Below are positions 17,770 through 25,224 of a DNA stretch of 64,000 bases, piece by piece. A program made the position numbers and the translations under genes. Every line of letters begins with the position of its first letter. Positions within the stretch are counted from its first letter, which is position 1. The stretch spans positions 916,124 to 980,123 of the forward strand of contig NZ_LFTY01000002.1 of the NCBI RefSeq assembly GCF_001078595.1, written 5' to 3'. A model generated the notes under the pieces. It saw only the letters and a list, made by a program, of their open reading frames with translations, was not told the DNA's origin and searched no databases. The stretch is from Candidatus Rhodobacter oscarellae (GTDB lineage: Bacteria; Pseudomonadota; Alphaproteobacteria; Rhodobacterales; Rhodobacteraceae).

Positions 17770-18350
17770 AATAATAACATAAAGATCAATGTCTTGTAGC
17801 GTTGTTCAGGCTCGTGTTGTTCTAGATGTTGTCCCGATTGGCTTGAAATTGCTGTTTATTGGTCCTGCGGTCGCCTGCTGAACCACCGGGTTCGGGCTGG
17901 TCCTTCTACAGTGAAGCTGCCTTCCGTAATGGGCCAGTTGATGTCAAGGACAGCGTTTTCACCCTCAAAAACCCGGGAACCGACGAAGGTTTCCGGGGTG
18001 CCTGCCAGGCGCAGTGAGGTTCACAGCGGAGTGATTGTGCTGTGGCGATGGGGAATATGCCAGTGTTGTTGGCCTCGCCTGTCGGCATGCCTGCTCACCG
18101 TGATGTGTCTGCGCCGGGCTCGTGCTTCCGTCCGTGGTCAGCGCAATGGCTGCCAACTTCATACCTTGTCCGGTTCGGCTCCCGAGTGTCGATCTTCAGG
18201 GCGCGCTCAACCCTGGAACGGGTCGGCAGATGGCAGCTTGCGTACATCATCGGGGACCGCGTCCCGGCTGGGACACTGGTGGGCCGGCACCGTCAGGTGC
18301 GGCCGAACGCTCCTTGTGCTGAAAACATTTCAATCATGGATGCGGGGCGC
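17770..18350. other. Gene-poor stretch between attL and the IS110 transposase
   Basis: About 580 bases without a convincing intact gene. It starts AT-rich (ATAATAACATAAAG) and then becomes GC-rich. One short open stretch on the minus strand looks coding (17856-18020). The part next to the transposase may include the 3' non-coding end of the IS element, but I could not define its boundary. Confidence 0.5.
17856..18020 (-). pseudogene. Possible remnant coding segment
   Basis: One minus-strand frame is open for about 54 codons without a start and reads like real protein (TPETFVGSRVFEGENAVLD, then INWPITEGSFTVEGP). It is closed upstream by a TGA. It could be the 3' remnant of a phage gene truncated by the IS. 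The family is not recognised. Confidence 0.3.
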
Positions 18351-19394
18351 TCAGGCGTTCTGCCGGAGCGCCATCGCCTCGTCACGGGTGAAGCGGAACC
18401 CGGTTCCATCCACCCACATCCGGTGCAGCACCACGCCGATGCGACGGGCCAGCGCCACGGTGGCACGTCTCTTCCCACGACGCTCGGCAAGGCGCAGCGC
18501 CCAGGACTTGAGCCAGTTCGGGCCGCCATGATGCAGCATCACGTTGGCCGCCTGGTAGAGCGCCGCCCGGAGACCTGCGTCTCCGACCTTGGTGATCGCG
18601 CCCACAATGGACCGCTCGCCGGATTCATCCCGCCCCGGCGTCAGCCCGACCCAGGGGCCAACATCACGAGATCGTTTGAAGCGTGTGGGATCATCGATCG
18701 CGGCCTTCACCGTCAGCGCAACGACGGCACCCACACCGGGCATGGTCATCAGCAGGCGACAGATCGGATCGATCTTCGCCTGATCGCGCACCATCTTCTC
18801 GAACCCCGCAAGTTCCCTTCGCAGCTCTGCGCGGGCACGCAGGATCGGCTCAATAGCCGCTTTCAGCACAGTATTGCCCGCCGCCAGGTCCCTGACCCGC
18901 TGGTCATAGCGACCTTTCGAGACGGGTCCCATCTTCAGGCCAAAGTTGCGCAACACGCCCCGCACCGACAGTTCCAACTGGATCAGTACCTTCTGGATCG
19001 CCTTGCGCGCCGTCAGCAACACGCGTGTTTCCTGAGCAGGAACCGACTTGCAGTGCACGGCGCTGAACCAACCCATCTGCAGGAGATGCGCGATCCCCTG
19101 TGCATCCCGCCGATCCGTCTTGATCGGGCTTGCTTTCAGCGCCGCCTTCACTTGCCGCGTTTCCATCAGGATCGCGGGTAGCCCGGCCTCGGTCAGCCCC
19201 TTGTGAAGCCATTGGGACAGTGGACCCGCTTCCAGGCCAATCCCGGTAATCTCGCAGGGCAAGGCCTTGAGGAAGCTGACCAACACTTCCGGCTCGCTGG
19301 CGACGTCAGTTTCCTTCAGGATCTTGCCGCGATCACCGAGCACGCAAACAGCCGTGCTTGCCAGAGAGACGTCCAGTCCGATAAAGATATCCAT
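18351..19394 (-). CDS. IS110-family transposase
   Basis: A 347-residue IS110-type recombinase. The N-terminal RuvC-like DEDD domain shows FIGLDVSLAST, GLEAGPLSQWL and KTDRRDAQGIAHLL. The C-terminal Transposase_20 domain shows MPGVGAVVALTVKAA and GPWVGLTPGRDESG. The start at MDIFIGLDV is chosen because the catalytic aspartate is always a few residues from the family's N-terminus, although the frame is open further upstream. Enzymes of this family are guided by a structured RNA (bridge RNA) made from a non-coding end of the element. Confidence 0.92.
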   Translation of the reverse strand: MDIFIGLDVSLASTAVCVLGDRGKILKETDVASEPEVLVSFLKALPCEITGIGLEAGPLSQWLHKGLTEAGLPAILMETRQVKAALKASPIKTDRRDAQGIAHLLQMGWFSAVHCKSVPAQETRVLLTARKAIQKVLIQLELSVRGVLRNFGLKMGPVSKGRYDQRVRDLAAGNTVLKAAIEPILRARAELRRELAGFEKMVRDQAKIDPICRLLMTMPGVGAVVALTVKAAIDDPTRFKRSRDVGPWVGLTPGRDESGERSIVGAITKVGDAGLRAALYQAANVMLHHGGPNWLKSWALRLAERRGKRRATVALARRIGVVLHRMWVDGTGFRFTRDEAMALRQNA

Positions 19395-19470
19395 GTCGTT
19401 GTCCTTTCTATTCTTTGGAATTGAGGCGCGCCATCTGGCAAGACCTCGTAGACACGCATCATGCGTATCA
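18351..19470. mobile_element. IS110-family insertion sequence (ends approximate)
   Basis: The element contains the transposase and short flanks. An inverted repeat ACGCAT-C-ATGCGT at 19454-19466 lies just upstream of the transposase and may be part of the upstream end. The element has no obvious target duplication, as is usual for IS110. The downstream end was not located and may extend into 17.8-18.35 kb. Confidence 0.6.
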
Positions 19471-19502
19471 AAGGGCAACGACACCCTCTCTGCGACACCG
19501 CT

Positions 19503-19808
19503 TCAAGCGTAACGACCGAGATTCGCGCCGAGGCCCATTACGGTATCTTGATGAAGGCTTTCACAAAGGTGATGACCCAGTTCGATTGCAGTGGTTTCGA
19601 TGCTTTCCTGATCTGCCGGGAAGCGGGGGTAGTTGATCAGGGTGATGCAGATGCCCGCTTCCGCGCCCATCGTGTAGATGTAATCTGTTGCCTGAAGGCT
19701 GACGCAAAAGCCTTTCATGCAGAAGGCCCTGCAGGCCGCGTGAGCGGTTGCGTAGTCACCTGCAATCCAGATTCGGTAGGTGAAGCTGGGGCAATCTGCC
19801 AATTTCAT
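19503..19808 (-). CDS. Small phage protein, unknown function
   Basis: A 101-residue protein (MKLADCPSFTYRIWIAGD...) with several cysteines (CRAFCMKGFCVS) and the phrase GICITLINYPRFPA. The ATG overlaps the stop of the PAPS-reductase-like gene (ATGA). It is the last gene of the leftward early operon. The final residues (MGLGANLGRYA) may come from the edge of the IS element, so the natural C-terminus could be changed. No family is recognised. Confidence 0.65.
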   Translation of the reverse strand: MKLADCPSFTYRIWIAGDYATAHAACRAFCMKGFCVSLQATDYIYTMGAEAGICITLINYPRFPADQESIETTAIELGHHLCESLHQDTVMGLGANLGRYA

Positions 19809-20785
19809 TCGCATAGGCCGTATTGGCTGCTGCACAGGCTGTCGCTGTCCAGTAGCTGAAATCCGTCGAACTGGGTGCCGCCCCGCGTTGTTCTGGACCA
19901 TGCTTCGATGTCATCAATGCCGGGCAGATGTTCATCAAGGCGCAGCCCCTGTTTCTGCGCTGCTACAAGGCGTTTTCCCTGTGGGGTGGTCGAGGCGGCA
20001 TAGAAGGTTGCTTGGCCGCGCTTGCTGGCCTTCGAGACCAGCAACTCAAACTGGCGCAGCTTTTCTAGCACATCAGGAAAGCGCTTAAAGATAGCGGCCA
20101 GTTCGCCTTTTTGTGCGTTGATGCAAGGGAAGCATCCGACCCGGCCCATTCCCATCCGATACAAGGGATTGGGTTGCAGTCCGAAATAGTCATGCAGCGC
20201 AAACGTGTTGGCGGCGGACCAATGTAAAATGGGTCGCCAGATGTGCAGATCGGCTAATCCGCCATATCTGACGCGGTGGTGGCGCGGCAGTTTTGCGCGG
20301 TTTGGGCTTTCGGCGCGGCGTTCACCCTGCCATGACACCACATTCCCTTGCGCTAGGGCTGGGGCGAACACCTGATCAAAAATTGGTTCTGCTTTCAGGT
20401 GTTCTGTGCAGAATTGCCCTTTGACAGAAGGAAAGCGGCCCTTCCAGATGCACAGGTCCAAGAAGGGAATGCCGGTGGGGTGCAAAACATCCAGCGCAGC
20501 CTGAATGATTTCATCTGCAACACCTTCGGAAACCCATTTGGTTTGAACCAAGGTCCGCTTTCGCGCGATGCGATCTGAGAAATCAGCTTTGGCCACTTCG
20601 ACTTCAGGGCCACCCGTCCGCGCGGATAGCTTGCTGATCCAATCATATGTGATTTCGTTTTCGTGGCCGGTGTCCGCTGTCACTGCCCTGAAGGGCTTCC
20701 CGCGCATAATGGCCAGCATGTAGCAGGACGCACTATCTTTCCCGCCACTGATATTGACGATGTGTTGCGTCAAGTTTTCACCCAT
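19805..20785 (-). CDS. PP-loop ATPase, phage PAPS-reductase-like
   Basis: A 326-residue protein with the PP-loop motif NISGGKDSASCYML at the start and a C-terminal region with CFPCINA and CSSQYGLCE, typical of phage members of the PAPS reductase/adenine nucleotide alpha-hydrolase family. Such enzymes bind ATP and activate or transfer sulfur; in phages the real role (sulfur metabolism, nucleic acid thiolation or other) is not settled. It overlaps the upstream PrtN-like gene by eight bases. Its last 22 codons contain the 67-base sequence copied into the DUF2303 gene. Confidence 0.8.
   Translation of the reverse strand: MGENLTQHIVNISGGKDSASCYMLAIMRGKPFRAVTADTGHENEITYDWISKLSARTGGPEVEVAKADFSDRIARKRTLVQTKWVSEGVADEIIQAALDVLHPTGIPFLDLCIWKGRFPSVKGQFCTEHLKAEPIFDQVFAPALAQGNVVSWQGERRAESPNRAKLPRHHRVRYGGLADLHIWRPILHWSAANTFALHDYFGLQPNPLYRMGMGRVGCFPCINAQKGELAAIFKRFPDVLEKLRQFELLVSKASKRGQATFYAASTTPQGKRLVAAQKQGLRLDEHLPGIDDIEAWSRTTRGGTQFDGFQLLDSDSLCSSQYGLCE
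19844..19910. repeat. 67-bp direct repeat, copy 1 (native)
   Basis: Identical over 67 bases to 22485-22551. Here it encodes the natural end of the PAPS-reductase-like protein (IEAWSRTTRGG...) and the coding sequence runs on through it to CSSQYGLCE, so this is taken as the source copy. Confidence 0.9.
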
Positions 20786-21038
20786 ACATCTGCTGGAATT
20801 CGCGCTGTGCTTCGCTACGGCGCGCGTCGAGGTATTCGGCCAAGTCCTGCAGGTGGACGCCCTTGGCGCTCTTCTGGCTGGCTTCTATGCGCACCAGTGG
20901 AAGCGGGATCTGGCCATCGCTGATCTTCCGCAGGAACTTCACCAGCGTCAGGTGCGGAAAGAAGTCATCGCACACCTGCTGCGCCGGGATGATCGGTGTG
21001 CCGTTGTATTTGGCCATCAGAAGGAATGCGGTGTTCAT
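20778..21038 (-). CDS. PrtN-family pyocin activator-like regulator
   Basis: An 86-residue protein (MNTAFLLMAKYNGTPIIPAQ) that follows the PrtN pattern closely: VCDDFFPHLTLVKFLRKIS, LPLVRIEASQKSAKGVHLQDLAEYLDARR. In Pseudomonas, PrtN activates pyocin genes after DNA damage. In prophages such proteins are small helix-turn-helix DNA binders. Here it lies in the leftward early operon, overlapping both neighbours, so it may regulate phage or host genes during induction. Targets are unknown. Confidence 0.82.
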   Translation of the reverse strand: MNTAFLLMAKYNGTPIIPAQQVCDDFFPHLTLVKFLRKISDGQIPLPLVRIEASQKSAKGVHLQDLAEYLDARRSEAQREFQQMYG

Positions 21039-21358
21039 CAGGCTGTTCCTTGCGGTGCGGATGACAGAAAATCGCCCCGTTCCAGAAGGCGGATCATGGC
21101 CTTGCGGCGGCGGTCGATCAGCGCGGGCGGGTTTGCCTTGGCCTTGGTCATCTTCGCCGTGGCGTCCAGCAATGAGGCTGTGGCGGGCCGGTCGACATGG
21201 GCCAGTGCGCCATGGCTGATGTCGAAAACCATCAGCATCAATGACCAGTAGTTGATGCCTGTTGCCGCAGAATAGGCCATCAGGAACTGGGCCATGTTGG
21301 CTTCCAGTTGGTTGATCATCTGATCATCTTCGTGGCCGATTTCGACTGTCTTGACCAT
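21038..21358 (-). CDS. Phage hypothetical protein
   Basis: A 106-residue mainly helical protein (MVKTVEIGHEDDQMINQLEA...) with no cysteine cluster or recognised motif. The stop overlaps the start of the PrtN-like gene (ATGA) and the upstream clamp-like gene ends 6 bases before its start, so it is a tightly packed operon member. Confidence 0.6.
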   Translation of the reverse strand: MVKTVEIGHEDDQMINQLEANMAQFLMAYSAATGINYWSLMLMVFDISHGALAHVDRPATASLLDATAKMTKAKANPPALIDRRRKAMIRLLERGDFLSSAPQGTA

Positions 21359-21363
21359 GGCGA

Positions 21364-22065
21364 TCAGTGAACCGTTTTCGCGGCAACCAGATCACTGCGC
21401 CCAATGGCTGTCAGCATGGCGTCTGGTTGGCACTTCTCGCCACGGATTTCGCATTTCATCAAGACGCCAAGGCTATCTGTATCGTCGGCATAGGTCAGAA
21501 ACATCTGATTCATGTCATCCAGATTGCCGTGCAGTCGAAATGAGTGGCGATTGTCGATCAGAGGATCGAGGTATCGGGTTATGAAGCCGCCGTTTGCATC
21601 CTGCCTTGGGTCAAACTTACGGCCCATCGTGTCCCTTTTTGCGGGTTTTCCTATCGCTTTGCGCCAGTCGGGGAATTTGTCCTCCAGCCGTTCGACAAGG
21701 ACGTGCGGGCTGGGCGATCCGATCTGCCAGCTTGCCGATGCGGCTACGGTTTCACCGGGTTCCAGTGCGGCCACAGCGATTTCAGCGCCGCACCAGTGAT
21801 AGTCGCCTTCGAAGGTTCCATCATCGTGAAAGATGGGTTCAACCTTCGGTGCTGTTACAGCCAAGGTGGCCGCGTGATCTGCATGCCCTTCGCTATCGCG
21901 CTGAATCAGCATGATTGCGCCATTGGTGGCGATCATCCAAACGCCGCCGCCGTCGATAGGTTCGATGCGCACCCCCTGAAGGAAGTGACGTGAAGGGTCT
22001 GCGCTGGCGATCTTCATTGCCCGGAACATGCGGGCCGCGTCGAGGACGAAGGCCGGTTTGCCCAT
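21364..22065 (-). CDS. Sliding-clamp-like phage protein (tentative)
   Basis: A 233-residue protein with features that recall the bacterial beta clamp: an N-terminal helix, then HFLQGVRIEPIDGGGVWMIA followed by TNGAIMLIQRD (compare YLNGV...LVATDGHRL in DnaN) and a closing strand region MFLTYADDTDSLGVLMKCE. It might be a processivity factor or clamp decoy for phage replication. The match is weak and only structural comparison would settle it. GGAAT lies upstream of the ATG. It lies downstream of the broken DUF2303 gene. Confidence 0.5.
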   Translation of the reverse strand: MGKPAFVLDAARMFRAMKIASADPSRHFLQGVRIEPIDGGGVWMIATNGAIMLIQRDSEGHADHAATLAVTAPKVEPIFHDDGTFEGDYHWCGAEIAVAALEPGETVAASASWQIGSPSPHVLVERLEDKFPDWRKAIGKPAKRDTMGRKFDPRQDANGGFITRYLDPLIDNRHSFRLHGNLDDMNQMFLTYADDTDSLGVLMKCEIRGEKCQPDAMLTAIGRSDLVAAKTVH

Positions 22066-22126
22066 TGCTCTATTCCTTTCTGATTTCCGTCGCTGGCCCC
22101 CGTTGCCGGGGGGCCAGAAAGAGAAA

Positions 22127-23057
22127 TCAGCTTTCGGGGGTGCCCATGAATGTGGGCAGATCGGTTTCGGTGGTTGCGGCTTCGACCGCTTCCTTGAAGG
22201 CGGCTTCGAACGCTTTTTCGGGATTGAAGATCGACAGGATGAACCGCACTTCGCCGCCCAGCTTGCGATAGCGGAAGCGCACAGGCATCCGATAAGGCGC
22301 GCCGCCCATGAAGACGGGGATGGCGATGATGATATGCTCGGGATTTGCAGCGGCTTGCCGTCCGGGGCTTTGTGTTCATTGACAAACTGGATTTCCTGTT
22401 CACCGCTGTCCCGGTTGGTCTTTACCGTCAGGTTGCTGGTTTCATGCACCTGAAACTGCTTGGACATCGCCAGCAGCTGGGTCAGCTGTCCAGTAGCTGA
22501 AATCCGTCGAACTGGGTGCCGCCCCGCGTTGTTCTGGACCATGCTTCGATGAATTCGCCCAGATTGTCTTTCTTGAGCGGTTCACCTGACACGCCCATCC
22601 ATGCCTTCCACTCTTCCGACAGCGGAAAGTCATAGATGGCCCGCGGGTGGCAATGGCGCGCGCTGGCATCACCTGTAGCCGTGGTCACGTCGACCGCGCC
22701 AGCGGCGTGATAGTCCGCAATGCAGGTCAGCGTCGGCGCTTCCATGTCGGGATTGGCAAACAGCGCCGATGTGTCGCCTTTGAAGCGGTTGGCCCATGCG
22801 ATGATGCTTTGCAGATCGGCAAAGCGGGCCGTGCCTTTGCGCCGGGCGGGCTTCAGAAACTCTGCCGCCGCTTGGTGATCGTCGAAGAGGTTTTCGACCT
22901 TCCGGTGGTTTGGAAGCGTGATCAGGTGCGATTTGGTAAGGTCCAGCCCTTCGGGTGTTTCGATGGGGTCATGGTGTCCGATGTCCGCCATAAGGTCGCG
23001 GACAACCTCACCTTCGGTGGACATCTGGATTTGCGGAATTTCAGTCTTGTCTGACAT
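22127..23057 (-). pseudogene. DUF2303 (YfdQ-like) phage gene, disrupted
   Basis: The N-terminal part (MSDKTEIPQIQMSTEGEVV... to LGEFI) and the C-terminal part (SKQFQVHETSNLTVKTN, then IIIAIPVFMGGAPYRMPVRF and ending TFMGTPES) both match DUF2303. Between them the natural middle segment is replaced by a 67-bp copy of the end of the PAPS-reductase-like gene, which brings a stop at 22482. A second lesion, a one-base shift in a C run near 22349, puts the last third in another frame. The first fragment could still make a 191-residue chimera. Confidence 0.78.
22485..22551. repeat. 67-bp direct repeat, copy 2 (inside DUF2303 gene)
   Basis: A 67-base exact copy of 19844-19910. The match ends sharply on both sides (GACAGC then TGACCC here against GACAGCCTG in the source), in the same orientation, 2.6 kb apart. 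The copy breaks the DUF2303 reading frame. Confidence 0.9.
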
Positions 23058-23090
23058 GGTCAGTTCCTTTTTTGGGGTTGGTTTTCGGGG

Positions 23091-23513
23091 TTAAACGTCG
23101 CGCACTTCGCCCGTTTCCGGGTCGTGCGGGGTGACATCGCGCACACCGCCGTGCATGCGCTTCATGAGCGGGCTGTAGAGTGTCATCTGCCCGTTTTCGT
23201 CGATGAAGGCCGATGCGGATGCAGGGGGTGCTTTGGGGGCGTTGAAATTGACGGTCGCGCCCATGTCCACGTCACCCTGTTTGCCAAGCGCATAGTTGAC
23301 GGTGATGGTCATGGACCCTTTGCAACCTTTGGTGCCGTGCAGTTCCTTGTGTTCCAGCATGTCAATCTGCAGCTGGCGGTGCCCTTCCAGCACTTCGGCA
23401 AGGAAATCGCCGCCATCGAACAGTGAGAACAGGTGTTCAATGGTGCGGATTGCATAGGGGTCGTGTGCGTCTGACACGACAACTTCGGCGGATTCATCTT
23501 TCTTTTTGGCCAT
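23091..23513 (-). CDS. Phage hypothetical protein
   Basis: A 140-residue protein starting MAKKKDESAEVVVSDAHDPY. It has an acidic helical front and a beta-rich middle (GSMTITVNYALGKQGDVDM, GATVNFNAPKAPPAS). It is found just upstream of the DUF2303 gene, as in other alphaproteobacterial prophages. No enzymatic motif is seen. The start was chosen at MAKKK, which has AGGACC upstream. Confidence 0.62.
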   Translation of the reverse strand: MAKKKDESAEVVVSDAHDPYAIRTIEHLFSLFDGGDFLAEVLEGHRQLQIDMLEHKELHGTKGCKGSMTITVNYALGKQGDVDMGATVNFNAPKAPPASASAFIDENGQMTLYSPLMKRMHGGVRDVTPHDPETGEVRDV

Positions 23514-23530
23514 CACGGGCGTGGTCCTTT

Positions 23531-23806
23531 CTATCGTGGGGTTGCGATTTTGCCGGTCCATGCGTCGAATTCGGTGCGCAGGATCTGGAACTTCTGTTGG
23601 GCCGCTTCGCTGGTGGTCAGCTGCTTGCGGCTGTCGATCTGGCAGCAGTCGCGCAGATATTGCGCGGCAGCGCTGGTGCTGAACTGCTGGCCGCGCATGC
23701 CGCAGCGGCTGGCTGCGAATTGCTGAAAGCGTGGGTCATTGCACAGGATGCCTGCCTGTTGGGCCGGGTCCATGTCGTCAAAGCGTTTGCGGACAGGTGC
23801 ATTCAT
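23531..23806 (-). CDS. Small phage protein
   Basis: A 91-residue protein (MNAPVRKRFDDMDPAQQAGI...) with three cysteines (CNDPRF, SRCGMRG, RDCCQID has two adjacent) and a helical C-terminus. The start overlaps the stop of the upstream gene. Similar short proteins occur in rhodobacterial prophages. Function unknown. Confidence 0.6.
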   Translation of the reverse strand: MNAPVRKRFDDMDPAQQAGILCNDPRFQQFAASRCGMRGQQFSTSAAAQYLRDCCQIDSRKQLTTSEAAQQKFQILRTEFDAWTGKIATPR

Positions 23807-24102
23807 TCCACACCCACCCGTGCTTTCAGGCCGGGGCATTCCGGGCGCATCATTCCGCCGGGGCATCCGCACCCCGGCCACAAAGGGCAGTGGAATGTCG
23901 CGGTTTTGTCGACCGCCAATGTGGGCGCGCGCAGGGTTTCATCGTGAGTGGTGGCAGCTGCGCGCGCCCCGGCTGGGGCGTGTCCCAAACGCCCGCGACG
24001 GATTGAGGAAAAGAGGCCGGGCACGTCGAGCAGACCGCGCCCGGCCAGTTTACCTGCAAACAGGCGGTCGCCGGTTGGGAGAAATCGGAAATGCGCACCC
24101 AT
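23803..24102 (-). CDS. Phage hypothetical protein with C-terminal Cys cluster
   Basis: A 99-residue basic protein; its final 30 residues hold FHCPLWPGCGCPGG and PECPGLKARV, a possible zinc site. Four-base overlaps with genes on both sides (ATGA type) support that it is real although the sequence is of low complexity in the middle. Confidence 0.5.
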   Translation of the reverse strand: MGAHFRFLPTGDRLFAGKLAGRGLLDVPGLFSSIRRGRLGHAPAGARAAATTHDETLRAPTLAVDKTATFHCPLWPGCGCPGGMMRPECPGLKARVGVE

Positions 24103-24461
24103 CAGGATGCACCTGCGCCAACCGCCGCTTGGGCGTTGGCAATCTCTTCCGCGTGGTTGCGCGGATTGGGGAACGGTGGGTGGACCGTGATGAAGCCATC
24201 ATCTTCGACCAGCGGCACCTGCGCGCGGGCGACTTTCTTCCAGTTGCGGATGGCTTCATCTTCGGATGACCCATAGGCCACCACGCCATGCAATGAGATT
24301 TCGAACAGATGGCTGGACCAGTCATCGCCAGCAGGGGGCACATAGCTGCCACCGCTTTCCATGACTTCGTTCATGAACGCATCGCGCTGGCCTGCCATGT
24401 CGAGGCATTCGAGGTTCAGTAAAAAGGCATGCAGGCGGTCAAATTGGGCGTGAAAACTCAT
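24102..24461 (-). CDS. Phage hypothetical protein
   Basis: A 119-residue protein (MSFHAQFDRLHAFLLNLECL...) with an acidic helical start and the segment SYVPPAGDDWSSHLFEISLHG, then EDEAIRNWKKVARAQV. The layout resembles small phage proteins of the DUF551/HicB-like size, but no firm match is made. It overlaps both neighbours by a few bases. Confidence 0.58.
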   Translation of the reverse strand: MSFHAQFDRLHAFLLNLECLDMAGQRDAFMNEVMESGGSYVPPAGDDWSSHLFEISLHGVVAYGSSEDEAIRNWKKVARAQVPLVEDDGFITVHPPFPNPRNHAEEIANAQAAVGAGAS

Positions 24462-24673
24462 AGCAAGTTCCCCTGATTTTTGTCGCGGGGTGCGATTTCA
24501 CCCACGGGTTCAAGAATGAGCATCCGCTTGCCAGTCTGATCGGCCACCTTCTGTGCGGCTTCAGCGGCGTCGGCGCGCGTTTCATACCGGGCGCGCGGTT
24601 CGGTCTTGGATTGTGGGCCGGTGGGTTTCCGGCAGATCATCCAGAAGCGGGCGGACTGGGGCAGATCGGTCAT
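24458..24673 (-). CDS. Small phage protein
   Basis: A 71-residue protein (MTDLPQSARFWMICRKPTGPQ...) with a short alternating pattern (ARYETRADAAEAAQKVADQT, then KRMLILEPVGEI) like that of small phage host-takeover proteins. The ATG overlaps the previous stop. Function unknown. Confidence 0.58.
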   Translation of the reverse strand: MTDLPQSARFWMICRKPTGPQSKTEPRARYETRADAAEAAQKVADQTGKRMLILEPVGEIAPRDKNQGNLL

Positions 24674-24939
24674 TATGCTGCCTCCGAAAAGTCGATCCAG
24701 TCGGTGGCAAAGCCATCCCGGCGGGCGTCCTTCATGATCTCGCGGGCGCGCCGCAGACTGCTGGCTTCGATCAAGGCCAGATTTGCCAACTGATGATCGA
24801 AAGCGGAAACCACCCAGCGTTCTTCGCTGTCGATCCAATCGCCGCCCTTGTCGCGGTCGGTGATCATGACATAGCCAAATGGCGTTTTAAGGCTTGCCAC
24901 ATATCCGGCGGTGTCATTCAGGGGCTTGCGTTTGGACAT
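24673..24939 (-). CDS. Small phage protein
   Basis: An 88-residue protein (MSKRKPLNDTAGYVASLKTP...) with a beta-rich front (FGYVMITDRDKGGDWID) and a helical rear (LANLALIEASSLRRAREI). It overlaps its neighbours by one base on each side in the leftward operon. No family recognised. Confidence 0.58.
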   Translation of the reverse strand: MSKRKPLNDTAGYVASLKTPFGYVMITDRDKGGDWIDSEERWVVSAFDHQLANLALIEASSLRRAREIMKDARRDGFATDWIDFSEAA

Positions 24940-25130
24940 CACGCCACCTGCCGATCTGCTTGGATTGGCTTGGTCTGAAGGCGGCGCTGGCAAACGGTCT
25001 GGCCGCGCTCTGCTTTCAGGGTTGCCCATGCCAGAAGGCGCAAGCTGGCCGTATGGTCTGGCTTTGGGTCGGTGATGATCGACCGGGCGTCAGCCTGTCG
25101 CTGTGGTATGCTGGGGTTATGAAAACGCAT
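24939..25130 (-). CDS. First small gene of the leftward early operon
   Basis: A 63-residue basic protein (MRFHNPSIPQRQADARSIIT...). It is the first open frame after the leftward promoter at 25157-25185, which supports that it is translated, but its composition is not distinctive. The untranslated leader would be only about 20 bases. Confidence 0.45.
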   Translation of the reverse strand: MRFHNPSIPQRQADARSIITDPKPDHTASLRLLAWATLKAERGQTVCQRRLQTKPIQADRQVA

Positions 25131-25156
25131 GTTGGCCTCCGACTAGGTGAGGCCGA

Positions 25157-25208
25157 AACTAGATTGGGAATGTTCCCAATGTCAATCCTAAATTGGGAAT
25201 GATCCCAA
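25157..25208 (-). promoter_or_regulatory. Leftward early promoter with two repressor operators (pL/OL)
   Basis: On the minus strand TTGACA (25185-25180) and TAGTTT (25162-25157) are separated by 17 bases. Operator 1, TTGGGAATGTTCCCAA (25164-25179), fills that spacer exactly. Operator 2, TTGGGAATGATCCCAA (25193-25208), lies upstream with its centre 29 bases away. Both fit the 16-base pattern seen in the rightward region. Confidence 0.75.
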
Positions 25209-25224
25209 AATCCGCACTTTCAGT

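Noticed and set aside
18042-19181. 379-codon plus-strand frame over the IS110 region
   Set aside because: It runs antisense to the transposase and has no recognisable domain.
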